A DNA stretch of 64,000 bases, from NCBI RefSeq assembly GCF_015500055.1, contig NZ_CP045492.1, forward strand, positions 2,738,501 to 2,802,500, read 5' to 3'. The notes below the pieces were generated by a model that made no database searches, was not told the DNA's origin, and worked only from the letters and a program-made list of their open reading frames with translations. This document shows, piece by piece, positions 56,701-64,000 of the stretch. The translations under genes were made by a program, and so were the position numbers. Origin of the DNA: Mesorhizobium sp. NBSH29. Its GTDB lineage: Bacteria; Pseudomonadota; Alphaproteobacteria; Rhizobiales; Rhizobiaceae. Numbering within the stretch: the stretch's first letter is position 1; each line of letters starts with the position of its first letter.

Positions 56701-57223
56701 TTACCAGCAGATGCTCGAGGAAGCGGTCGCCGAAATCCGCGGCACCGGCGAAGCGCTCGATACGGGCTGGTCGCCGCAGATCGCGGTGGGTGCCGCGGTG
56801 ATGATCCCGGAAGAGTTTGTGCCCGACCTGCAACTGCGCCTGGCGCTCTATCGCCGACTTGGCGAACTGGAGACCCCGGAAGATATCGATGCGTTCGGCG
56901 CCGAGCTGATCGACCGTTTTGGGTCGCTGCCGAGCGAAGTCGAGCATCTGTTGAAGATTGTCTTCATCAAGGCGCTGTGCCGCAAGGCCAATGTCGAAAA
57001 GCTGGACGCCGGGCCAAAAGGCGTCGTTATCCACTTCCGCCAGCGCGAATTCGTCGATCCGGTCGGTCTGGTGCGCTACATCGGCGAGCAGGGCTCGCTG
57101 GCAAAAATCCGGCCGGACCAGAGCGTGGTGTTCATGCGCGACTGGCCGACGCCTGAGAAACGGCTGGCTGGTTCAGCCGTGATCATGACGCAACTGGCGA
57201 AGCTGGCAGCGAAGGCGGTTTAG
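53714..57223 (+). CDS. mfd: Transcription-repair coupling factor Mfd
   Basis: Mfd (1169 residues) removes RNA polymerase stalled at DNA lesions and recruits UvrA. The N-terminal UvrB-like region (about 1-340) is followed by the polymerase-interacting domain (about 490-560, with GDIVVHADHGIGRF). The RecG-like motor has Walker A GDVGFGKT near residue 650 and the DEEQH box near 750, and QLRGRVGRS closes the motor. The C-terminal D7 autoinhibitory region (about 1020-1169) completes the normal length. The start is GTG at 53714, overlapping the sdhE stop. The 3' end overlaps the convergent frnE-like gene by four bases. Confidence 0.97.
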   Translation: MIAPKSFIDPIGLTKKPGSGRAILDGVADGYEAFALAPIAAEIGGEGPVVFVARDGQRLPGIAEALAFAAPELPILEFPAWDCLPYDRVSPAADAAARRLEALASMIALKRTPHRAIILTTANAILQRIPPAASIEAQTFQAKPGNSVDMNQLAARLETSGFERVGTVREVGEYAVRGGILDLFVPGSPEPLRLDFFGDTLESIRSFDVATQLTTAQRKSVTLQAMSEVALTPETISRFRRSYIEAFGAPSRDDGLYAAVSEGRRFAGMEHWLPFFYERLETIFDYVQGAPVIFDHLAREALSERHTLILEYYDARKRGADGALKDAVPYKPVAPDLLYLSPENLATGLAERREVEFTPFDAPDGGAAKVYHAGSRPGRSFAEVRADPSANVFDAVVTHISESRAAGQRVVVAGWTEGSLDRLTQILEEHHLGNLARVETLADVAKLEAGQAGLAVLPIENGFEAQKFTIVAEQDILGDRLVRRKKKKRASDFISEVASLAAGDIVVHADHGIGRFIGLRTIEAMGAPHDCVEIHYAGDDRLFLPVENIDLLSRFGSDTSEATLDRLGGGAWQSRKAKLKKRLLEMAGQLIRIAAERQMRVAPAMRPAEGIYGEFAARFPYEETEDQQNAIDAVVDDLGAGKPMDRLICGDVGFGKTEVALRAAFVAALEGFQVAVVVPTTLLARQHFKTFSQRFAGLPIRVRQASRLVGAKELAETKKGISEGTVDIVVGTHALLGSGISFKHLGLLIIDEEQHFGVKHKERLKDLKSDVHVLTLSATPIPRTLQLALTGVRELSLIATPPVDRMAVRTFISPFDPLVIRETLLRERYRGGHSFYVVPRISDLDEVHRFLKEQVPELKVGVANGQMAAGELEDIMNAFYDGQFDVLLSTTIVESGLDIPTANTLIVHRADMFGLAQLYQLRGRVGRSKVRAYALFTLPANRKMTDMAERRLKVLQSLDTLGAGFQLASHDLDIRGAGNLLGEEQSGHIKEVGFELYQQMLEEAVAEIRGTGEALDTGWSPQIAVGAAVMIPEEFVPDLQLRLALYRRLGELETPEDIDAFGAELIDRFGSLPSEVEHLLKIVFIKALCRKANVEKLDAGPKGVVIHFRQREFVDPVGLVRYIGEQGSLAKIRPDQSVVFMRDWPTPEKRLAGSAVIMTQLAKLAAKAV

Positions 57224-57909
57224 GACAAACTGGCAGCCGTCTCCAGCTCCCCGCGTGCCTTTGCCCCCGCGATCTGGCGGATGGCGTCGGCCAGTGTGGC
57301 GCTGTCCTGTGCGCCGACAACGGCATATTTGCCCTCGAACAGGAAGCACGGCACGCCGGTGACACCCATGCGGGCGGCAGTTTCGATCTCGGTGCGGACT
57401 TCCGCCACATCGGCGTCGGTCGGCAGCAGGGTTTCCACGATGGACGCGTCCATGCCAGCGTCGCGTGCGGCTTCAATCAGCACAGAATGCTCGCCAATGT
57501 TCACGCCTTCTTCGAAATAGAGATGCAGCAACCGGCGTTTCAGCGTATTCTGGATGGCCCCGCCCGCCGTGCCAGCCCAGCGCAGAACGCGGTGCGCATC
57601 GAGTGTGTTGGGCGAGATTTTGATGGCTGCAAAATCAAACTTGATGCCTTCGGCCAGACCTGCCTCGGTGATGCGCTCATGCATGGCAAGAACGCGTTCA
57701 GCCGAGCCGAATTTGTCGATCATATAGCGCTTGCGGTCCTTGCCTTCGGGCGGGATGGTCGCGTCGAGCTGGTGGGGACGCCAATGGATCTCGACATCGA
57801 CTTCTGGCACCGCAGCAATCGCAGCTTCAAGCCGTTTCTGGCCGACATAGCACCAGGGGCAGACGACATCCGATACGATATCAATGCTCAGCTTCGGTCT
57901 GTCTGTCAT
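57220..57909 (-). CDS. DsbA-family oxidoreductase, FrnE-like (2-hydroxychromene-2-carboxylate isomerase/DsbA group)
   Basis: A 229-residue thioredoxin-fold protein of the FrnE type, with the redox motif CPWC at C17-C20 (VVCPWCYVGQKRLEAAI) and a helical insertion. The C-terminal GVTGVPCFLFEGKYAVVGAQ carries the cis-proline loop with a further cysteine. Without a signal peptide it should act in the cytoplasm, unlike periplasmic DsbA. Members of this group have been linked to oxidative-stress protection and to polyketide biosynthesis. The ATG at 57909 follows AAGGAG; the frame is open upstream to 57954, which lacks family features. Confidence 0.88.
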   Translation of the reverse strand: MTDRPKLSIDIVSDVVCPWCYVGQKRLEAAIAAVPEVDVEIHWRPHQLDATIPPEGKDRKRYMIDKFGSAERVLAMHERITEAGLAEGIKFDFAAIKISPNTLDAHRVLRWAGTAGGAIQNTLKRRLLHLYFEEGVNIGEHSVLIEAARDAGMDASIVETLLPTDADVAEVRTEIETAARMGVTGVPCFLFEGKYAVVGAQDSATLADAIRQIAGAKARGELETAASLS

Positions 57910-57935
57910 AGCGGTCTCCTTTGGTGACTGACCCC

Positions 57936-59741
57936 TCAGTTGGGTGTTTGCCACCAGCTAGGCAAGGTCGCGCCATAAAGCGGCACCGTTTCGGGCCGCG
58001 CCAGACGCTTCCAATGCGGTACCCATTGCTCGGGTTTAAAATAGAACGGCACGACGTAAGCGCCACTCAAAAGAATCCGGTCGGAGGCGCGCACGGCATC
58101 CTCAAACGCGGTTCGGTCCGTCGCGGTGACAAGCTGGTTAAGCGCTGCATCCAGTGCTGGATCGGCAACACCGGCATAGTTGTAGGTGCCGGGTGCATCG
58201 CGTGTGGCAGATCCCCAGCGCGTCGTCTGCTCTATTCCGGGCGAGAGCGAAGACAGATAGCGCATGGTGATGATGTCGAAATCATAGCCAGTCAGGCGTT
58301 GCTGGTATTGCGCCGCATCGACCGAACGAATGGTGACGGCGATACCAACCCGTTGCAGCGTCTGCTGCCAGGCAATGGCAAGCTGCTCGTTTTCACGGGA
58401 TTTAAGGAGGATTTCGAAGCCGAGTTGGGTGCCACTCTTACCGATCATCTTGCCATCCTTGATCGTGTAGCCCGCCTCTTTCAGCGCGTCAAAGCCGGCT
58501 TTCAGGAACGCCCGATCGCGGCCTGTGCCGTCAGAGGTCGGCGGCTGCCAGCCTTGCTCCATGATTTCAGGAGTCACGGCATCGCGATATTGCGCTAAAA
58601 ATGCGCGCTCGCCGGCGCTTGCCGGCCTGCCATGAGTGGAAAGGTCGGAATTGTCGTAAAAGCTTTTGGTGCGGGTATAGGCGCTGGATAAAAGATTGCG
58701 GTTGGCCCATTCAAAATCAAACAGCCCGGTCAGGGCGCGCCGCAGCTTCACATCGTCAAAGGGCGGGCGCCGGGTGTTCATCACAAAGCCAAACATACCG
58801 GACGGCAGACGCGTCTTCAGCGTTTCCCTGACGACATCGCCGCTGGTCACGGCTGGAAACCCGTAATCATTTGCCCAGCGGCCACTGTTTTCCTCAATCA
58901 GAACGTCGATCAGGCCCTTCTTGAAGGCCTCGAACATCGCGTTCTCATCACGGTAATAGGTCATGCGGATTTCGTCGTAATTGTCGTAGCCGCGCTTGGA
59001 AGGGATGTCCTTCGCCCAGTAATCAGGATTGCGGGTAAAAGTCAGGCTGTCGCCAGGTTTGACGTTGGTCAGCCTATAAGGGCCACTGCCGATAATCGGC
59101 GTCAGGGTCGACTTATCGAAACTATCCGCGTCGATGGCATGTTTTGGAAGGACAGACAGCAGGCCGAGCAACAGCGGCAGTTCGCGGTCGGGCTTGACGA
59201 AGGTAAATCGCACGCCGCGCTCTCCGACCTTTTCGACACGGTCGATCTTTTTGGCCATGACGCCATACCGCGGATAGCCCTTGTCGCGCAAAAGCTCGAA
59301 GGTGAAGATCACATCGTCGGGCGTGATCGGCTTGCCGTCCGAAAATGTCGCGCGTTCATCCAAAGTGAACTCGACGAAGCTCCGTGCCTCATCGGTCTCC
59401 ACAGTTTTGGCGATCAGCGGGTAGAGCGTGAACGCCTCGTCACGCGAGCGCTGCATCAAGCTGTCAAAAACATTATTGCCGAAATCGGCATCGATGGAGC
59501 CGCGCGCGCCGCTGCCCTGGATGATGAACGGGTTAATGCTGTCAAAAGTGCCAAGCCAAGTATAATTGACGGTGCCGCCCTTGGGTGCATCGGGATTCAC
59601 ATAAGGGAAGTTGTCAAAATCCGCTGGCAATGCCGGTTCGCCCTGCATGGCGATGGCGTGTCGCGGCTCGGCCTGGGCTGTCAAAGCAGCCGCCCCGAGA
59701 GCAAAAGTTCCGATGCAAAGAGCAGCCAGAGTACGGCGCAT
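57936..59741 (-). CDS. Extracellular solute-binding protein, family 5 (YejA-like peptide binding)
   Basis: A periplasmic binding protein of 601 residues with a signal peptide of about 24 residues (TLAALCIGTFALGAAALTAQAE). It carries SBP family 5 features: VNPDAPKGGTVNYTWLGTFDSINPF near residue 45-70, a YPLIAKTVETDEARSFVEFTLDERATFSDGKPITPDDVIFTFE region, and MFGFVMNTRRPPFDDVKLRRAL. These match the YejA subgroup, whose E. coli member binds oligopeptides or microcin C. No permease or ATPase genes adjoin it, so this is an orphan subunit here or the rest lies elsewhere. Start 59741 has GGAGG. Confidence 0.88.
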   Translation of the reverse strand: MRRTLAALCIGTFALGAAALTAQAEPRHAIAMQGEPALPADFDNFPYVNPDAPKGGTVNYTWLGTFDSINPFIIQGSGARGSIDADFGNNVFDSLMQRSRDEAFTLYPLIAKTVETDEARSFVEFTLDERATFSDGKPITPDDVIFTFELLRDKGYPRYGVMAKKIDRVEKVGERGVRFTFVKPDRELPLLLGLLSVLPKHAIDADSFDKSTLTPIIGSGPYRLTNVKPGDSLTFTRNPDYWAKDIPSKRGYDNYDEIRMTYYRDENAMFEAFKKGLIDVLIEENSGRWANDYGFPAVTSGDVVRETLKTRLPSGMFGFVMNTRRPPFDDVKLRRALTGLFDFEWANRNLLSSAYTRTKSFYDNSDLSTHGRPASAGERAFLAQYRDAVTPEIMEQGWQPPTSDGTGRDRAFLKAGFDALKEAGYTIKDGKMIGKSGTQLGFEILLKSRENEQLAIAWQQTLQRVGIAVTIRSVDAAQYQQRLTGYDFDIITMRYLSSLSPGIEQTTRWGSATRDAPGTYNYAGVADPALDAALNQLVTATDRTAFEDAVRASDRILLSGAYVVPFYFKPEQWVPHWKRLARPETVPLYGATLPSWWQTPN

Positions 59742-59976
59742 GGTCAAGCCTCCATAGGGCCGAGGGGTCATGATTCGAGCGGAACGTAGCATGGAAGAAT
59801 GGCGTTGAACCTCACAAGGCATAGACAAGGCGTTTCCTGCGCTTTTGCCGCTGGATTCGCGGCCTCATGCAGTGTAACACGCCGGCGAGAGTCATTCTGT
59901 TGCCTTAATTTAGCAACAAGAGCGGCCAACCGGCCCTTTGTGCCGCCTGTGAATTCTTTGAGAGGATTTCTCGACT

Positions 59977-60603
59977 ATGACCAGCCTGAAACCAAAAGCT
60001 CAACTTTCGGCTATCGCAGTCGGCGTGTTCGGGCTGATCGCGGCAACCCTGTCGCCCGCCACCGCACAGCAGCAGCAGAAAGTACCGGAAGGCTGGTTCA
60101 AGGCCTGTTCAAAGCAGGCTGATGTCGACATCTGTAATGTGCAGAACATTTCAATGGCCAGCACCGGTCAGATGATCACCGGCGTCAGCCTGATCGAACT
60201 CAAGGGCAAGGTGAATCGCAAGGTGTTCCAGGTATCGGTCCCGTCCGGCCGTCTGGTTCCTCCCGGAATTGGCCTGCAGATTGATGGCGGCAAGGCACAG
60301 AAGCTTGACTACGTGATCTGTCTGCCAGACCGTTGCGTTGCCGAGGCAGCCCTTTCGGACCAGATGGTGGCGAGCTTCAAGAAGGGCCAGGAACTGACGC
60401 TGACTTCGGTCAATTTCCAGAACCAGCCGAACCCGGTCAAGGTCTCGCTAAAAGGCTTCACCGGTGCCTTTGACGGCCCAGCACTGCAGCAGTCTGATAT
60501 TGAGGACCGCCAGAAGGCGCTTCAGGATTTCGTTGCCAAGAACAATGACGACTTTGCCAAGAAGCTCAAGGAAGAGCAGGATAAGGCGAAAGCCGGCAAC
60601 TAA
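59977..60603 (+). CDS. Invasion associated locus B (IalB) family protein
   Basis: A secreted 208-residue protein of the IalB family. A signal peptide covers about residues 1-30 (ending SPATAQ). The mature domain opens GWFKACSKQADVDICNVQNISMASTGQMI and has four cysteines, C43, C51 and a pair in VICLPDRCVAE, likely to form two disulfides. A C-terminal charged helix (about 170-208) ends KEEQDKAKAGN. The Bartonella protein was linked to erythrocyte invasion, but family members are widespread in non-pathogenic Rhizobiales, so no virulence role is implied. It is followed by a clear terminator. Confidence 0.88.
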   Translation: MTSLKPKAQLSAIAVGVFGLIAATLSPATAQQQQKVPEGWFKACSKQADVDICNVQNISMASTGQMITGVSLIELKGKVNRKVFQVSVPSGRLVPPGIGLQIDGGKAQKLDYVICLPDRCVAEAALSDQMVASFKKGQELTLTSVNFQNQPNPVKVSLKGFTGAFDGPALQQSDIEDRQKALQDFVAKNNDDFAKKLKEEQDKAKAGN

Positions 60604-60627
60604 CCCTGTGGTCATAACCATTGAAAG

Positions 60628-60649
60628 CGGGGCCTTGTGGCCCCGTTTT
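60628..60649 (+). terminator. Intrinsic terminator of the IalB-family gene
   Basis: CGGGGCC-TTGT-GGCCCCG (60628-60645) is followed by TTTT, 25 bases after the stop. It lies between this gene and the convergent hspQ gene. Confidence 0.85.
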
Positions 60650-60657
60650 GCTATCCG

Positions 60658-60990
60658 TCAGTGGCGGGCCTGGCTTTTGGGCGCGTAGTTTCCATCGGCG
60701 GTTCGATCAAACAGGTCGCCAAGCTGCGGATGCCGCATGGGTGTCCCGCTTTCGTCTTCGAGCAGGTTCTGCTCTGAAACGTAGGCGATGTACTCGGTGT
60801 CCTCGTTCTCGGCCAGCAAATGATAAAATGGCTGGTCCTTGCGCGGCCTCACCGCGGCAGGGATGGCCTCATACCATTCATCAGTATTCGCAAATTGCGG
60901 GTCAACGTCGAAAATGACACCACGAAACGGGAACAGTCGGTGGCGCACCACCTGGCCGATGCTGAATTTTGCTGTCTTCATCTCACTCAT
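60658..60990 (-). CDS. hspQ: Heat shock protein HspQ
   Basis: A 110-residue YccV/HspQ-type protein. In enterobacteria HspQ modulates Lon protease and binds hemimethylated DNA. Family sequence is clear: KFSIGQVVRHRLFPFRGVIFDVDPQFANTDEWYEAIP, then DQPFYHLLAENEDTEYIAYVSEQNLLEDESG and HPQLGDLFDR. A second ATG (MKTAKFSIG) three codons downstream is an alternative start. It is a single gene, convergent to the IalB gene and divergent from the AEC transporter gene. Confidence 0.94.
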   Translation of the reverse strand: MSEMKTAKFSIGQVVRHRLFPFRGVIFDVDPQFANTDEWYEAIPAAVRPRKDQPFYHLLAENEDTEYIAYVSEQNLLEDESGTPMRHPQLGDLFDRTADGNYAPKSQARH

Positions 60991-61109
60991 AACTCAAACC
61001 TTTTGCGATATTTGGCGCAGCCGGCTGATCAATTCAATCCTGTGGCGGCTTGACGCATGCGCCGGCTACGCGCTAGCGCCGGTACAAATCTCTAAAACAT
61101 GGGGACTTC

Positions 61110-62072
61110 ATGTCGGACGTCATCGGGCTCGTCCTGCCATTTTTCGGGTTGATCTTTCTCGGCTATATCGTTGCACGCATAACCCGCCAGCCGCTGGAAG
61201 CACTGGGCTGGATGAACGTCTTCATCATCTATGTGGCGCTGCCGGCGCTGTTTTTCCAGTTGTTGGCGAAGACCCCAATCGAGAAGCTGACTGAGGGGAG
61301 TTTCATCTTCGGTTCGGTTCTAGCGACCTATATCGTCTTTTCGTTGATGTTCGTTGGCGCCATTCTGTTCCAGCGCGACGCCATAGCGGATGCCACAGTA
61401 AAGGGGCTCGCCGCTGCCTACGGTAACATTGGCTATATGGGGCCGGGCCTTGCTCTGCTTGCCTTTGGCGAGGAAGCGGCTGTGCCGGTAGCACTGATCT
61501 TCTGCTTTGAAAATATCATGCATTTTGCCATCGCACCGATGATGATGGCGCTGTCGGGCGGGGAAAAGACACCGCGGGCCGAACTGGCGCTCGGCGTGGC
61601 AAGGAAGATTGCGATGCACCCGTTTATCATCGCTACGGCCTTCGGGGTCGCGGCTGCCTGGCTGGAATTTGCTCCGCCACTGCCGCTGGAGAGGCTGCTG
61701 GATTATCTGGCGAGGGCGGCTGCACCCTGCGCGCTGTTTGCCATGGGCGTGACCTTGGCACTGCGGCCCCTCAACCGCGTGCCAAAGGAGCTCGCACCGA
61801 TTGCTCTGCTGAAACTGATCGTTCACCCGGCGCTGTGTTATGTGGTGTTGAGCTTGATTGGCAATTTCGATCCGGTCTGGGTGTTTTCCGCGATGCTTCT
61901 GGCAGCGCTGCCGACGGCCACCAATGTGTTTGTCATCGCACAGCAATATGGCGTCTGGGTGCAGCGCGCTTCGGCCAGCATCCTGTTGACTACGGTACTG
62001 TCGGTCGGCAGCGTGACCATGCTGCTCTACATGATCAAGAGCGGGCTGCTACCGCCGGATCTGTTCCCGTAG
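61110..62072 (+). CDS. AEC family transporter (auxin efflux carrier superfamily)
   Basis: A 320-residue inner-membrane protein with about ten predicted spans in two five-helix halves, typical of bacterial AEC/PIN-like carriers such as malonate or other organic acid transporters. Recognisable are VLPFFGLIFLGYIVARI at the N-terminus, LAAAYGNIGYMGPGLAL in the first crossover helix and AALPTATNVFVIAQQYG in the second. The substrate is not predictable. Its 3' end overlaps the convergent hydroxylase gene by 24 bases. Confidence 0.9.
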   Translation: MSDVIGLVLPFFGLIFLGYIVARITRQPLEALGWMNVFIIYVALPALFFQLLAKTPIEKLTEGSFIFGSVLATYIVFSLMFVGAILFQRDAIADATVKGLAAAYGNIGYMGPGLALLAFGEEAAVPVALIFCFENIMHFAIAPMMMALSGGEKTPRAELALGVARKIAMHPFIIATAFGVAAAWLEFAPPLPLERLLDYLARAAAPCALFAMGVTLALRPLNRVPKELAPIALLKLIVHPALCYVVLSLIGNFDPVWVFSAMLLAALPTATNVFVIAQQYGVWVQRASASILLTTVLSVGSVTMLLYMIKSGLLPPDLFP

Positions 62073-63263
62073 ACCCGACCATATACCGGAGAAGCCGCTG
62101 CCGGGACGCAATCCTTCGCGCATGAACAACGCACGCACTGGCGCTAGCGCGCCGAGCAGGCTTAGCCCGGCGCTGCGTGCCATCTGGGCGGGCAGAAAAT
62201 CGGACAACAGCGACATGTTAAGCAGATTGACCACACCGGTGCGGGCCAGAATGTCCGGTCGGCGACGACGGTTATAAAGGTCGAGCGCGGCCTGCGCGCC
62301 TGGATCGGCACTATGGTCGATAACAACTTCAACGAGTTGCTGAATATCGCGGATACCAAGGTTCAAGCCCTGAGCGCCAATCGGTGGGAAAACATGGGCC
62401 GCTTCGCCAACGAGCGCGACACGATTTTGGGCAAAGCGGGCCGGTAGGCCCGCTGACAGGGGATAAACCTGCCGCCCAGGTTCGACCGTCACCCGCCCCA
62501 GCATTGACTGCATTTTTTCTTCCACGCGGACGCCAAGGGCAGCATCGTCGAGGCGCGACAGTTTTTCAGCGTCGTCAGGCGTGACAACCCAGACCAGACT
62601 TGAGCGGTTACCGGGCAGCGGAACGGTAGTGAAAGGGCCGGTTTCGGTGTGAAACTCGGTCGAAATGTCGCCATGGGAGCGGCCGTGCGAAAACGTCAGT
62701 ACGAGAGCCGCCTGTTCATAGCTGTGCGTCCTGATAGTAATGCCGGCGGCGTTGCGGGCTGGAGAAGACCGGCCATCAGCCGCAATCACAAGGTTCGCTT
62801 CCAGTTCAGCCCCGTCTTCGAGAAAGGCGGTGGCGTGCTCACCAGACAATTGCCATCGCGCGACCAATGTTTTGCGCCATACGATGGCTGGTTCGTCCAG
62901 CACCGCTGCCGCAAGCGCGGCAGCAAACACGCTGTTTGGTATGTTGAGGCCAAAGGCTTCCTCGCCAATCTCGCTGGCGCGAAAGGTTACCACCGGGCTT
63001 CGGATTAACCGCTTCGTGGCGTCGATGATGCGCATGACGCGCAAAGGCGCAGTTTTTTCACGGATCGGGTCGATCAGACCGAGTTCATCGAGAAAATGGA
63101 TTGCCGGCATCATCAAAGCCGTCGTGCGACGGTCATCGGTAGTTGGCGGGGGGCCGACCAACGTCACGGCAAAACCGGCGCGTGCGAGGCTGAGCGCCGC
63201 GATCAATCCCACCGGGCCGCTGCCGGCGACTAAAATATCTGACGAATTTTCTGCGCTGTCCAA
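62049..63263 (-). CDS. UbiH/UbiF-family FAD-dependent hydroxylase (ubiquinone biosynthesis type)
   Basis: A flavin monooxygenase of 404 residues from the chosen start, likely to hydroxylate a ubiquinone precursor ring. The FAD dinucleotide fold DILVAGSGPVGLIAALSLARAGFAVTLVG starts nine residues in. The DG motif LVIAADGRSSPAR lies near 155-167, and NRVALVGEAAHVFPPIGAQGLNLGIRDI near 285-312 is the UbiH-family GD-type FAD/ribityl motif. The reading frame stays open to 63833, but the extra 190 residues are not family-like. TTG at 63261-63263, with GAGGAA about ten bases upstream, gives the expected length. UbiH, UbiF and UbiL cannot be told apart by eye. Confidence 0.87.
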   Translation of the reverse strand: MDSAENSSDILVAGSGPVGLIAALSLARAGFAVTLVGPPPTTDDRRTTALMMPAIHFLDELGLIDPIREKTAPLRVMRIIDATKRLIRSPVVTFRASEIGEEAFGLNIPNSVFAAALAAAVLDEPAIVWRKTLVARWQLSGEHATAFLEDGAELEANLVIAADGRSSPARNAAGITIRTHSYEQAALVLTFSHGRSHGDISTEFHTETGPFTTVPLPGNRSSLVWVVTPDDAEKLSRLDDAALGVRVEEKMQSMLGRVTVEPGRQVYPLSAGLPARFAQNRVALVGEAAHVFPPIGAQGLNLGIRDIQQLVEVVIDHSADPGAQAALDLYNRRRRPDILARTGVVNLLNMSLLSDFLPAQMARSAGLSLLGALAPVRALFMREGLRPGSGFSGIWSGLREQIRR

Positions 63264-63567
63264 AGTATTTCGTTCCTCGCATAGCCCGCCACGGTGGGCC
63301 AAGCCTCCATTATAGGCGTCTGCCAGAGCCTGTTCAACGCGGCGTTTTCTCTCGGCTCGAAGGTTATCGTTCCTGTGCACGACCGTTACCTGAGGGTTTC
63401 GCCGTCCGCGCCCGGATGCAATATCGCTTGTATGGGCCGTTGGCCTGCGATTACTCTGGCGGCCAGGGGTCGGAAACGATGGGGCGGGAGCAGACATTGG
63501 CATCAAATCGGGGATCATGTGTTCTTGTGATACAAGGACCGGACACGTGCCGGGCTGAGACGCAGTG
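63264..63567. other. 304-base divergent gap between the hydroxylase and pcs genes
   Basis: No gene is supported here. The minus-strand frame of the hydroxylase is open through it but has no family resemblance. No clear promoter pair or terminator stood out for either divergent gene. Confidence 0.45.
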
Positions 63568-64000
63568 ATGAAAAAATCGCTTGCCGCCCGAATTCCCCGA
63601 AAGAAAGTGACCTGGCCGCAGGCGCGCGCGTTTTCCGTGCATCTGCTTACTGCGTCCGGCTCGTTCCTGGCGTTCCTTTCGCTGGTGGCTGCCAGCGAAC
63701 AGCGCTGGACGGCTATGTTCTGGTGGCTGGGTCTGGCGCTTTTTGTCGATGGCATCGACGGACCAATCGCGCGCAAGCTTGAGGTGAAGGAAATTCTTCC
63801 AACCTGGTCGGGTGAACTGCTCGACAACATCATCGACTATGTCACCTACGTCCTAATCCCTGCTTTTGCCCTCTACCAACGCGGCTTCATGGGCGAGAAC
63901 CTGTCCTTTGTGGCTGCGGCGATCATCGTGGTATCCAGCGCCATCTATTATGCCGACACTGGAATGAAGACGAAGGAGAACTTCTTCAAGGGCTTTCCGG
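63568..64000 (+). CDS. pcs: Phosphatidylcholine synthase, 5' part (runs off the window)
   Basis: The first 144 codons of a CDP-alcohol phosphatidyltransferase that makes phosphatidylcholine from CDP-diacylglycerol and choline. The active-site motif DGIDGPIARKLEV followed by LLDNIIDYVTYVLIPAFALY is the Pcs form of the family motif (D-G-x2-A/G-R-x8-G-x3-D-x3-D). Hydrophobic spans flank it. The start is ATG at 63568 (MKKSLAARIPRKKVTWPQARAF). Pcs is characteristic of Rhizobiales and some pathogens and uses the CdsA product encoded earlier in this window. The gene has no stop within the window. Confidence 0.93.
   Translation, partial: MKKSLAARIPRKKVTWPQARAFSVHLLTASGSFLAFLSLVAASEQRWTAMFWWLGLALFVDGIDGPIARKLEVKEILPTWSGELLDNIIDYVTYVLIPAFALYQRGFMGENLSFVAAAIIVVSSAIYYADTGMKTKENFFKGFP

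Noticed and set aside
59977-60603. IalB-like gene as evidence of a pathogen
   Set aside because: IalB and BA14K family proteins are common in free-living and symbiotic Rhizobiales, so they do not indicate virulence here.
63264-63833. N-terminal extension of the UbiH-type frame
   Set aside because: The 190 extra residues are not family-like, overlap the pcs start region on the other strand, and a TTG with a good ribosome site gives the usual length.

Overview
The window looks like chromosome of an alphaproteobacterium of the order Rhizobiales, most like the Mesorhizobium/Phyllobacteriaceae group. This rests on gene order and family content, not on a database search. The indicators are the unbroken block rpsB-tsf-pyrH-frr-uppS-cdsA-rseP-bamA-lpxD-fabZ-lpxA-lpxI-lpxB, a rhizobial glpSTPQUV glycerol transporter, EipB, BA14K and IalB family proteins, and phosphatidylcholine synthase at the right edge. 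Base composition is GC-rich and even. No insertion sequence, prophage or CRISPR array was seen.

Layout. 0.1-4.3 kb: a minus-strand group with a sugar dehydrogenase, a HIT protein, a GNAT/FemAB-like acyltransferase, a glycerophosphodiesterase and a RidA-like protein. A candidate plus-strand small RNA and a 7-bp tandem repeat are embedded in it. 4.4-8.7 kb: EipB, a DUF4031 protein, a divergent EamA exporter/MocR regulator pair and a Phd/PIN toxin-antitoxin pair. 8.7-23.8 kb: translation (rpsB, tsf, frr), UMP kinase, undecaprenyl and phospholipid precursor synthesis, outer-membrane protein insertion and lipid A synthesis, then guaA. 24.2-28.2 kb: a four-gene cassette of circularly permuted ATP-grasp, alpha-E, transglutaminase and Anbu proteasome-like peptidase. 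Its biochemical function is unsettled. 28.2-38.3 kb: a glycerol regulon of GlpR, GlpD, the ABC importer GlpS/T/P/Q/DUF2160/GlpV, and GlpK. 38.4-46 kb: a BA14K protein, tRNA-Lys(UUU) and the TamA/TamB translocation module. 46-64 kb: CcdA, GlmU, GlmS, a DUF502 protein, RecG, SdhE, Mfd, a FrnE-type DsbA protein, a family 5 solute-binding protein, an IalB protein, HspQ, an AEC transporter, a UbiH-type hydroxylase and the start of pcs.

How the genes work together. Much of the window builds and guards the cell envelope: UppS, GlmS and GlmU feed peptidoglycan and lipopolysaccharide, LpxD/A/I/B with FabZ make lipid A, BamA and TamAB insert outer-membrane proteins, and CdsA and Pcs make phospholipids. 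The glycerol block carries glycerol from periplasmic capture (GlpV) through ATP-driven import, phosphorylation (GlpK) and oxidation (GlpD), under a DeoR-type repressor with visible operator-like repeats.

The items most worth a second look are the Anbu cassette, the paired defects that place one degenerate and one canonical ATP site in the GlpS/GlpT heterodimer, the candidate small RNA at about 1181-1286, and the heptamer repeat that takes the place of a ribosome binding site in front of the HIT gene.
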